Below are positions 1 through 5,087 of a DNA stretch of 5,087 nucleotides, one piece after another. The translations under genes and the position numbers were made by a program. Under the pieces are notes generated by a model that did not search any database, had not been told where the DNA came from, and was given only the letters and a program-made list of their open reading frames with translations. How positions within the stretch are numbered: the stretch's first letter is position 1; each line of letters opens with the position of its first letter. The stretch is taken from positions 1 through 5,087 of the forward strand of contig CALJIF010000106.1 of NCBI GenBank assembly GCA_937974275.1, in the 5' to 3' direction. The DNA comes from an uncultured Flavobacteriales bacterium. Lineage in GTDB: Bacteria; Bacteroidota; Bacteroidia; Palsa-965.

Positions 1-1
1 T

Positions 2-1087
2 TCCGGCGGCGGCCGATGCAACGTTACACATGCGTGTTTTGAACCGAAAGAATTGGTAAAGTTTTACCCTCGCGGAGAACGTGAGTTGCTGGGACCTTTC
101 ACGCGATTCGGACCATCTGACACCATTTCCTGGTTTGAAGATCGCGGCGTTGTTTTGAAAGTAGAAGACGACGGACGCATGTTCCCCGAAACCGATAGTT
201 CACAAACTATAGCGAATTGCCTGCAGCATGAGGCATTCAACAATGGTGTGCAATTGTTACTCAATACGGAAGTAATTGCTTTGGATCGAAAAAATGATCA
301 CTTCGAATTAACCTTGCGCAATGGCGAAAAATTGCAAGCGCAATACGTAGTAGTTGCTGCCGGTGGCTATCCGAAAGCTACACAGTTCGACTGGTTAACA
401 GCATTTGGACATCAAATCACAGAACCCGTTCCATCATTATTCACATTCAATATTCCCGGCCATCGAATTTTAGAATTGATGGGAGTTAGTGTTCCTCATG
501 CAACCGTAACACTTCCCGAACATGACATAATCACACACGGCCCTTTGTTGGTTACACATTGGGGATTATCGGGTCCTGCAACACTAAAAGCTTCCGCAGC
601 AGGTGCTCGCAAACTGGCACAATGCGGATATCACTTTAAAGTTCAGGTGAATTGGGTGAATATGGCTACAAATACTGTTCTGGAAAGACTATTACAAGCG
701 AAACGAAATAACGAATCGTGGCAAACGGGCCCATGGCAAGACATTAGTTTACCGAAACGATTGCGGGAATTTTTGTTGCAAGAATCTGGAGTGGGTCGTT
801 ATCAACGTTGGGCCGATATACCGGATAAACTTCTGGAATCACTTGCTGCATGTATTACGGATTACGAGCTTGATGCAAAAGGTAAAACAACATTCAAAGA
901 AGAATTTGTCACGTGCGGCGGAATAGATTTGAAGGAAGTGAATATGAAAACCATGGAAAGCAGACTGCATCCGCACTTGTATTTCTGCGGCGAAATCCTC
1001 GATATTGATGCCGTTACGGGAGGTTTTAACTTTCAAGCTGCATGGACTACGGCGTGGCATGCGGCACAGGCCATTATTTCCGCCTGA
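2..1087 (+). CDS. HI0933-family (YhiN/BaiN-like) FAD-dependent oxidoreductase, 5' end cut by window edge
   Basis: This is the C-terminal 361 residues of a flavoprotein of the HI0933/YhiN family; members are about 400 residues, so roughly 40-50 N-terminal residues, including the Rossmann GxGxxG loop, lie left of the window. The frame is open from base 2 and its first codons read SGGGRCNVT, the conserved second FAD-contact motif of the family. The first in-frame start, a TTG at 53, falls after that motif and cannot be the true start. Further family marks, numbered from the first visible codon, are GRMFPETD (58-65), VVVAAGGYP (about 117-124), THWGLSGPA (185-193), CGGIDLKEVN (305-314) and the C-terminal FAD motif CGEILDIDAVTGG (329-341). 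These proteins are predicted cytoplasmic NAD(P)/FAD-dependent oxidoreductases, and the physiological substrate is unknown for most of them (BaiN was implicated in bile-acid dehydroxylation). The family is secure; the substrate is not predictable. Confidence 0.9.
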   Translation, partial: SGGGRCNVTHACFEPKELVKFYPRGERELLGPFTRFGPSDTISWFEDRGVVLKVEDDGRMFPETDSSQTIANCLQHEAFNNGVQLLLNTEVIALDRKNDHFELTLRNGEKLQAQYVVVAAGGYPKATQFDWLTAFGHQITEPVPSLFTFNIPGHRILELMGVSVPHATVTLPEHDIITHGPLLVTHWGLSGPATLKASAAGARKLAQCGYHFKVQVNWVNMATNTVLERLLQAKRNNESWQTGPWQDISLPKRLREFLLQESGVGRYQRWADIPDKLLESLAACITDYELDAKGKTTFKEEFVTCGGIDLKEVNMKTMESRLHPHLYFCGEILDIDAVTGGFNFQAAWTTAWHAAQAIISA

Positions 1088-1093
1088 ATTGAC

Positions 1094-1101
1094 TAATTTT
1101 G
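1094..1101 (+). promoter_or_regulatory. Candidate Bacteroidota -7 promoter box (TAATTTTG)
   Basis: TAATTTTG matches TAnnTTTG, the -7 element of the primary sigma factor in Bacteroidota, at all six fixed positions. It lies in the 30-base gap between the oxidoreductase stop and the next ATG, 16 bases before that ATG, and would give a leader of about 10-13 bases. No clear -33 TTG is found at the usual distance upstream. If it is active, the PD40/SPOR gene is transcribed separately from the oxidoreductase. Confidence 0.5.
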
Positions 1102-1117
1102 ATGCAATAACACCCCT

Positions 1118-3127
1118 ATGAAAAAAATAATAACCGTACTTCTTTTAACCTGTATGGCAACGTTTGCTTTTGCGCAAGCTAACCTGGGTAAAGGATATAA
1201 GAAAGACAAAGCAGCACAAGCAGCCTGGTTGCGCGCCGAGGAATTGTACGATGGAGGCAGCTACTTATTGGCATTGCCGTATTTCCGCTCATTGGAACCC
1301 AAATACGGTAGTTCACCTCTGTTGCGTTTTCGTATTGGTGAATGCTTGTTGTATAAAGGTGATGAAGCTCCGGCTGCGCTGGAATATTTGTTGGAAATTA
1401 AGAAAACCAATCCCAAAGCAGTTGATATCGACTTGCTAATTGCACGTGCATACCATTTGAATGAACGTTATGATGATGCATTGAATAGTTTGGAATTGTA
1501 TAAAAAAGCAAAGACGCCTACTCCTAAAGGTAAAGATTATGCCAAGCGTCTGGAAGTATGGTGTAACAATGCAAAAATTATCAGCGCTAATCCCGTGCCT
1601 GCAACTATTACGAATTTGGGAGAAACAGTAAACACGGAAAATTCGGAATATGTGCCGGTGTTAACATCCGATGATTCCGTTTTAATCTTCACATATCGCG
1701 GTGAAAATTCAATCGGCGGCTTGCAGTCATATCCCGGAACGCCAGATTCTGCAGGCTTTTACTATGAAGATGTTTACGTGGCGTACAAAAAAGGCAACTC
1801 ATGGACAGAACCGAAAGCCTTTGGTAGTAGCATCAACAGCTACGGACACGATGCAAACATTACATTATCACACGACGGATTAATCATGTTGGTATATAAA
1901 GATGATGTCGGTGGAGGCGATATTTTAATGAGTCGCTGGGAAAACGGTGAATGGTCGGTACCTATGCCTATTGCCGGCGATGTGAATACAAATGCATGGG
2001 AAGGAAGTGCAACGTTTTCTTCAGACTTGCGGCAAATTTATTTTGTGTCGGAACGAAGCGGGGGATACGGTGGACGCGATTTATACGTGGCGTATTTGCA
2101 ACCCGACGGTTCTTATACTAATGCAAAAAATCTGGGACCAACCATCAACACAAAGTGGGATGAAGATGCACCATACATGCACCCGAACGATCAGACCATG
2201 GTGTTTAGTTCCGAAGGTCACAATAGCATGGGCGGTTACGATATTTTCAAAACAGAGTTGGACCCCGCAACGGGGCAATTCAGTGCTCCTGAAAATGTAG
2301 GATATCCGATCAATTCACCGGATAATGATAAGTATCTGGTGTTAGGAAACGATGGTAAGCACGGTTATTATTCTTCCGCAAAGGCAGGAGGATACGGGCA
2401 GCAAGACTTGTACGTGGTGTACAACGATTTTAAGATTAAAACATTCGTAATGCTCGTGAATGGTCATGTTTATTTGGATGATAAACCGGTCAAAGCTTCT
2501 GTTACAATAATTGACGAATCAGGGAAACATGCGAATCACGTCACGGAATCGAATAACGATAACGGGTATTATCTTGTTAACCTCGTGCAGGATTCGAAGT
2601 ACAAGTTGGTATATGAAATTGCAGGTATGGAGAAACAAGAGCAAATTGTGGATGCAAAGTCGGTAACACAATTGCCTAACAAAACCATTGATATTCGTTT
2701 TTATACCAACGTTACTGCGCGAAAAGACACTATTAAAACCGATTCGATTCCGGTTGTTCCTGTGAAAAAGGATACTATCATTACGCCACCACCGGTTGTT
2801 AATTCAGACGATTACAACAGCATTTTGACCACGTTCGGAAATGCAACTGCAGAAGGGATGTGGTTCCGCGTGCAGGTGGCAGCCTATAATTTCCCGCAGA
2901 ATTATAGGTACAATCACTTGACAACTTTGGGAACAATTGACCGTGTGGTGCTGGATGATAATATTACCCGATTTACGATGGGTAAATTCAAAACATTGGC
3001 GGAAGCAGAAGCGTATCGTAAACAAATTGTGGCTGCGGGGCAAACTGATGCATTTGTTACGGCTGAGCGTAATGGTAAACGTTATTTGCTCAAAGAATTG
3101 GCAGCACTAAAGTTTTTTCAAAATTAA
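1118..3127 (+). CDS. Secreted TPR / PD40 propeller / CarboxypepD_reg-like / SPOR-like envelope protein
   Basis: A 669-residue exported multidomain protein, probably periplasmic or at the inner face of the outer membrane. Residues 1-19 form a signal peptide (basic MKK, hydrophobic core, AFA before Q20, a type I site). Residues about 33-150 are helical and TPR-like. Residues about 170-436 contain five PD40-like propeller blades; blades 2 to 5 carry the repeated signature GGG-DIL, GG-RDLYVAY, GGYDIF and GQQDLYVVY, and blade 1 opens with NSEYVPVLTSDD. Residues about 445-528 fit a carboxypeptidase-regulatory-like beta sandwich (VNGHVYLDDKPV...NNDNGYYLVNL). A Lys/Thr/Pro linker (about 530-565) leads to a SPOR-like domain at about 580-656 (FRVQVAAY, ITRFTMGKF, then a helix with TLAEAEAYRKQ). 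SPOR domains bind peptidoglycan glycan strands lacking stem peptides. The order matches PorE of type IX secretion except for the last domain, which is OmpA-like there. No porP or other secretion gene is adjacent, so a secretion role is only a possibility. Domain calls are by eye. Confidence 0.92.
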   Translation: MKKIITVLLLTCMATFAFAQANLGKGYKKDKAAQAAWLRAEELYDGGSYLLALPYFRSLEPKYGSSPLLRFRIGECLLYKGDEAPAALEYLLEIKKTNPKAVDIDLLIARAYHLNERYDDALNSLELYKKAKTPTPKGKDYAKRLEVWCNNAKIISANPVPATITNLGETVNTENSEYVPVLTSDDSVLIFTYRGENSIGGLQSYPGTPDSAGFYYEDVYVAYKKGNSWTEPKAFGSSINSYGHDANITLSHDGLIMLVYKDDVGGGDILMSRWENGEWSVPMPIAGDVNTNAWEGSATFSSDLRQIYFVSERSGGYGGRDLYVAYLQPDGSYTNAKNLGPTINTKWDEDAPYMHPNDQTMVFSSEGHNSMGGYDIFKTELDPATGQFSAPENVGYPINSPDNDKYLVLGNDGKHGYYSSAKAGGYGQQDLYVVYNDFKIKTFVMLVNGHVYLDDKPVKASVTIIDESGKHANHVTESNNDNGYYLVNLVQDSKYKLVYEIAGMEKQEQIVDAKSVTQLPNKTIDIRFYTNVTARKDTIKTDSIPVVPVKKDTIITPPPVVNSDDYNSILTTFGNATAEGMWFRVQVAAYNFPQNYRYNHLTTLGTIDRVVLDDNITRFTMGKFKTLAEAEAYRKQIVAAGQTDAFVTAERNGKRYLLKELAALKFFQN

Positions 3128-3138
3128 CATAGAATAAC

Positions 3139-3161
3139 GTATATACATTTAATGTTTATAC
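3139..3161 (+). promoter_or_regulatory. Candidate MarR operator: 23-base near-perfect palindrome upstream of marR
   Basis: Two 11-base arms, GTATATACATT (3139-3149) and AATGTTTATAC (3151-3161), flank a central T at 3150. Ten of the eleven base pairs match; the only mismatch is 3144/3156. MarR dimers typically bind imperfect palindromes of about this length, often in their own promoter. This one ends two bases before the -7 box of marR, where a bound dimer would block RNA polymerase, which fits autorepression. The symmetry is read directly from the sequence; binding by this MarR is inferred. Confidence 0.6.
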
Positions 3162-3162
3162 A

Positions 3163-3170
3163 TATATTTG
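3163..3170 (+). promoter_or_regulatory. Candidate -7 promoter box of marR (TATATTTG)
   Basis: TATATTTG is a full match to TAnnTTTG. It ends only seven bases before the marR ATG, so transcription would start at or within a few bases of the start codon. No TTG -33 element is found at the usual spacing; that stretch is occupied by the palindrome. Confidence 0.5.
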
Positions 3171-3177
3171 CAGCGTC

Positions 3178-3627
3178 ATGAAAATTGAAGAAGAAATCAA
3201 GCAAAAATCATTTCATAGTCCTTATCAAAAGGTATTTGTGAATTTGATTTTTACGGCATCTCACATGCAGAATATGCATAGTCGCGTAATGAAGCAATTC
3301 GGCGTAACGATGCAACAGTATAACGTATTACGCATTTTACGCGGACAACATCCTAATCCTGCTTCTGTAGGATTGATTCAGGAACGTATGCTGGATAAGA
3401 ACTCCAACGCATCACGTTTAATTGATAAGTTATTGTTAAAGAAACTCGTTGATCGGAAAGTGTGCCCCGATGACAGACGTCAAATGGATATAAAAATTAC
3501 AGCCAAAGGTTTAGAACTTTTGAAACAATTGGATGTTATCATAGACGGAATGGAATCGGAAATGAAAACGCTTACAGAAAAAGAAGCGCTTCAATTGAGC
3601 GATTTACTCGATAAATTAAGAGGTTAA
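3178..3627 (+). CDS. MarR-family winged-helix transcriptional regulator
   Basis: A 149-residue protein of the usual MarR length. N- and C-terminal helices (about 15-40 and 112-147) would form the dimer interface. The winged-helix core runs from about 44 to 110: TMQQYNVLRIL, the recognition helix around SNASRLIDKLLLKKLV (76-91), and the wing with the family's DRR signature at D99-R101, followed by QMDIKITAKG. MarR proteins bind DNA as dimers and are usually released by small ligands or by thiol oxidation. The only cysteine, C96, sits in the wing three residues before that signature. The ATG at 3178 is preferred because it gives a normal-length N-terminal helix; it has no Shine-Dalgarno sequence. 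The gene lies 50 bases after the PD40/SPOR gene and 40 bases before the yceI-like gene, which is its most likely target besides itself. The ligand is unknown. Confidence 0.95.
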   Translation: MKIEEEIKQKSFHSPYQKVFVNLIFTASHMQNMHSRVMKQFGVTMQQYNVLRILRGQHPNPASVGLIQERMLDKNSNASRLIDKLLLKKLVDRKVCPDDRRQMDIKITAKGLELLKQLDVIIDGMESEMKTLTEKEALQLSDLLDKLRG

Positions 3628-3641
3628 TGCCTCTTTTTTTT
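3618..3641 (+). terminator. Intrinsic terminator overlapping the end of marR
   Basis: AAGAGG (3618-3623) pairs perfectly with CCTCTT (3630-3635) around the six-base loop TTAATG, and a run of eight T spans 3634-3641. The marR stop codon TAA (3625-3627) lies inside the loop, so the stem's left arm encodes the last residues of MarR. The 6-bp stem is short but followed by a good T tract. It would separate marR from yceI transcription at least in part. Confidence 0.7.
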
Positions 3642-3648
3642 AACACTA

Positions 3649-3664
3649 ATACATGTAAATACAT
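3649..3664 (+). promoter_or_regulatory. Possible regulator site upstream of the yceI-like gene (paired ATACAT)
   Basis: ATACAT occurs at 3649-3654 and 3659-3664, ten bases apart or about one helical turn, and TACATGTA (3650-3657) is a perfect 8-base palindrome. The decamer ATACATGTAA (3649-3658) differs at one base from ATACATTTAA (3143-3152) inside the marR palindrome, which suggests that the same regulator may recognise both. The sequence is AT-rich, so chance similarity is a real alternative. Confidence 0.35.
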
Positions 3665-3667
3665 TAT

Positions 3668-4219
3668 ATGATGAAACAACTAATTCTCTCTGCTGTAGCA
3701 TTCGCTACGTTCACAGGCTATGCTTTTCAAATCATGCATGGTGTTGTTTATGAATACAAATCAGCTGAAGGAACCATCACTTTTGAATTGCCGAATGAAG
3801 GTTCAAAAGGTTCCGTTAAAGGATTGGAAGCCACGTTCAGCATGTCAGTCGAGCACATCAACACTGCAGCTCTAAAAGCCAGTGTGAAAGTAAATACGTT
3901 AACCACAGGAATTGACATGCGTGATAAGCACCTGATGTCGAACGACTATTTTGACGCGGAAAAACATCCGTTAATCACATTTACCGCAACGAAAATAGAT
4001 CGCACCGATAGTGGCTTTGTGGCTTTAGGAAATCTCGCTATGCGCGATTCTGTGAAAGCAATTCAAGTTCCCTTCAAAATCACCGAGAAAGAAGGTGTTT
4101 CACACTTCATCGGAACTATCGACATCTTCGCAGGTGATTATGGAGTAGGCAAGAAGAGTAAAAAAGGAACAGATCGTGTGGTTGTAACGGTTGACGTTCC
4201 TGTTGAAAAACGCCAATAG
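3668..4219 (+). CDS. YceI-family periplasmic lipocalin-like protein
   Basis: A 183-residue exported protein of the YceI family, which folds as a lipocalin-like beta barrel and binds isoprenoid-type lipids in characterised members (for example the Thermus thermophilus homologue). The signal peptide covers about residues 1-19 (MMKQLILSAVAFATF, then GYA before F20). The family core follows: TFSMSVEHINTA, the hallmark TGIDMRDKHLMSNDYFDAEK (about 80-99), then HPLITFTATKI and the closing strands FIGTIDIFAGDYGVG near the C-terminus. Length matches the family. Two adjacent ATG codons (3668 and 3671) could both start translation; the second gives the more usual MKQ start. It follows marR by 40 bases on the same strand, an arrangement familiar from Bacteroidota, and may be controlled by it. 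The cellular role is unknown; in E. coli, YceI responds to pH and osmotic stress. Confidence 0.95.
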   Translation: MMKQLILSAVAFATFTGYAFQIMHGVVYEYKSAEGTITFELPNEGSKGSVKGLEATFSMSVEHINTAALKASVKVNTLTTGIDMRDKHLMSNDYFDAEKHPLITFTATKIDRTDSGFVALGNLAMRDSVKAIQVPFKITEKEGVSHFIGTIDIFAGDYGVGKKSKKGTDRVVVTVDVPVEKRQ

Positions 4220-4262
4220 TGCAATCAAATAACCTTGAAACGGTTTCCTTGCCTATGGGAGG

Positions 4263-4296
4263 CCACTAAGACATTAAGACACAAAGTTGCACAAAG
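4263..4296 (+). repeat. Degenerate octamer repeat, first array (ACAxxAAG type)
   Basis: Three consecutive 8-base units, CCACTAAG, ACATTAAG and ACACAAAG (4263-4286), are followed by the related TTGCACAAAG (4287-4296), which has two extra bases. The gap between the yceI-like gene and the next gene (4220-4423) is otherwise unstructured apart from the second array below. From memory, similar strings occur between genes in other Bacteroidota; no function is known to me. Confidence 0.6.
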
Positions 4297-4322
4297 GTAA
4301 GCCGTGTAGAGTACCCCCAACT

Positions 4323-4386
4323 CACAAATACACAAATACACAAATACACAAATGCACTAATACACTAATGTACCAATATACCAATT
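4323..4386 (+). repeat. Tandem octamer array, eight units
   Basis: Eight uninterrupted 8-base units fill 64 bases: CACAAATA three times, then CACAAATG, CACTAATA, CACTAATG, TACCAATA and TACCAATT. All fit YACHAATN. Left to right, position 4 changes from A to T to C, and from the third unit on the final base alternates between A and another base, so the right half looks like diverged 16-base pairs. The array lies 37 bases upstream of the next gene. Short-unit expansion by replication slippage followed by mutation is the simplest explanation; a regulatory role is not excluded. Confidence 0.85.
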
Positions 4387-4423
4387 CGTAACCGCAACTT
4401 GTTTTCAACGTATAACAGCGGTC

Positions 4424-4966
4424 ATGCGATTAGTCGTTTTCTTCTTAATACTTCTTTTCTCGGCTGCAGTAGCGCGTCCTGAAAACAAGGATGTATCAAT
4501 AGTGGTAGCCAAGGACACCGCAGACAAAAAGAAAACCAAAAAAGAAAAACCACCCTGCGATACCAACAAGATTAGGCGTACTTCTAACGACACTGTTTTG
4601 CTCATGAAGTACAAAAAGGTGTACAGGAATTTCGGTGGCTTGTGTTATGTGCTGCATCTGCAACAGCTTGGAAAGATTAAGAAATCCAGCGACTCCACGT
4701 ATTACGTTAAAATGGGCGCTACCAACGACAAACAAATTCGTCTGGACTGGCAAACGTATTTATATTGCCCGATAGGTAAACCCAATGGTTTGGTGGTGCT
4801 TATTAATCCGGAAGGTGATACCATTCAGGCCTGCAATTATTTTAATGAAATGAAACATGGCACCATGAGTTGGTTTCAGAAAAAGAAAGGAATTGTACAT
4901 CAGGAGATTTACGAAAACGACGAGAAGAAATACAAACCCAAAGAAATTCCTCCTTTCGGCCAATAG
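4424..4966 (+). CDS. Secreted hypothetical protein, C-terminal half weakly YwqK/MORN-like
   Basis: I do not recognise this 180-residue protein as a named family. Residues 1-17 are a signal peptide (MRLVVFFLILLFSAAVA, with AVA before R18), which supports the ATG at 4424 and export. Residues 35-42 are a lysine-rich patch (KKKTKKEK), probably a flexible linker. Residues about 58-115 look like a small mixed alpha/beta region. Residues about 119-168 have the spacing of YwqK/MORN-variant repeats: NGLVVLINPEGDTI, then HGTMSWFQKKKGIVHQEIYEND, with recurring G, aromatic and Y-x-N positions. Four cysteines (C45, C74, C115, C137) could form disulfides in the periplasm. No Shine-Dalgarno sequence or clear -7 box precedes it. 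Codon use and the signal peptide make it a real gene; the MORN-like reading is tentative. Confidence 0.8.
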   Translation: MRLVVFFLILLFSAAVARPENKDVSIVVAKDTADKKKTKKEKPPCDTNKIRRTSNDTVLLMKYKKVYRNFGGLCYVLHLQQLGKIKKSSDSTYYVKMGATNDKQIRLDWQTYLYCPIGKPNGLVVLINPEGDTIQACNYFNEMKHGTMSWFQKKKGIVHQEIYENDEKKYKPKEIPPFGQ

Positions 4967-5087
4967 ACGCTGTGAAGTGTGTTTCGGGGCCTAAATGCCA
5001 CGTTGATTTCGGCTCCGCGCAATCAATGGTAACACCAACGCACAATCGCATAACAGGAAGACTCTGCGCTCTCAGCGAAAATCACAG
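4967..5087. other. Right-end non-coding stretch with a weak hairpin
   Basis: No gene is supported in the last 121 bases. TTGATT (5003-5008) can pair with AATCAA (5021-5026), extended by CCA (4998-5000) with TGG (5027-5029) across a two-base bulge, around a 12-base loop. There is no T run after it, so it is not a standard terminator; it could stabilise the mRNA end of the preceding gene or be chance. Confidence 0.3.

Noticed and set aside
1118..1180. Lipoprotein signal for the PD40/SPOR protein, using C12
   Set aside because: LLTC lies inside the hydrophobic core after only 11 residues and is a poor lipobox; the AFA site before Q20 fits a type I signal better.
1118..3127. Type IX secretion locus
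   Set aside because: The domain order resembles PorE, but no porP, porK-N or C-terminal sorting-signal cargo gene is nearby.
4237..4247. GAAACGGTTTC palindrome after the yceI-like gene as a terminator
   Set aside because: The arms leave a one-base loop and no T run follows, so it cannot act as an intrinsic terminator hairpin.
4251..4263. GCCT/AGGC hairpin after the yceI-like gene
   Set aside because: The stem is only 4 bp and is not followed by T residues.
4292..4299. Minus-strand TACCTTTG, a full TAnnTTTG match
   Set aside because: It lies within the A-rich repeat and points antisense into the yceI-like gene; one or more chance matches are expected in a window this size.
4323..4386. CRISPR-like repeat array
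   Set aside because: The units are 8 bases and contiguous with no spacers, and no cas gene is present.
4842..5051. Reverse-strand open frame of 69 codons near the right end
   Set aside because: Most of it is antisense to the secreted protein gene; it has no signal, domain or promoter support.

Overview
The window carries five plus-strand protein genes and looks like a chromosomal stretch from a member of the Bacteroidota. The evidence is a TPR/PD40-propeller envelope protein of a type typical of that phylum, start codons without Shine-Dalgarno sequences, two perfect matches to the Bacteroidota -7 promoter box TAnnTTTG placed just upstream of genes, and a MarR-YceI gene pair. A finer taxonomic placement cannot be made from this sequence. 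There are no RNA genes, transposases, phage genes or CRISPR arrays.

Layout. (1) 2-1087: the 3' part of a HI0933-type FAD-dependent oxidoreductase, cut by the left edge of the window. (2) 1118-3127: a secreted 669-residue protein with a TPR-like region, a five-bladed PD40-like propeller, a carboxypeptidase-regulatory-like domain and a C-terminal SPOR-like domain. It has its own -7 box in the 30-base gap before it. (3) 3178-3627: a MarR-family regulator preceded by a 23-base near-perfect palindrome and a -7 box so close to the ATG that the mRNA may be leaderless. It ends in an intrinsic terminator whose loop contains the stop codon. (4) 3668-4219: an exported YceI-family lipocalin-like protein. 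(5) 4220-4423: a non-coding gap with two arrays of degenerate 8-base repeats. (6) 4424-4966: a secreted 180-residue protein of unknown function with a weak YwqK/MORN-like C-terminal half. The last 121 bases hold no gene I can support.

How the genes may work together. The marR-yceI pair is the clearest functional unit: a short motif, ATACAT(T/G)TAA, occurs upstream of both genes and fits one regulator acting on its own gene and on yceI. The PD40/SPOR protein is a stand-alone envelope gene. Its architecture resembles the type IX secretion-associated protein PorE, but a SPOR-like domain sits where PorE has an OmpA-like peptidoglycan-binding domain. Nothing links the oxidoreductase or the last gene to the others beyond shared strand. 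I found no clearly new multi-gene system. The most useful leads are the SPOR-for-OmpA architecture, the marR/yceI regulatory region and the octamer repeats.
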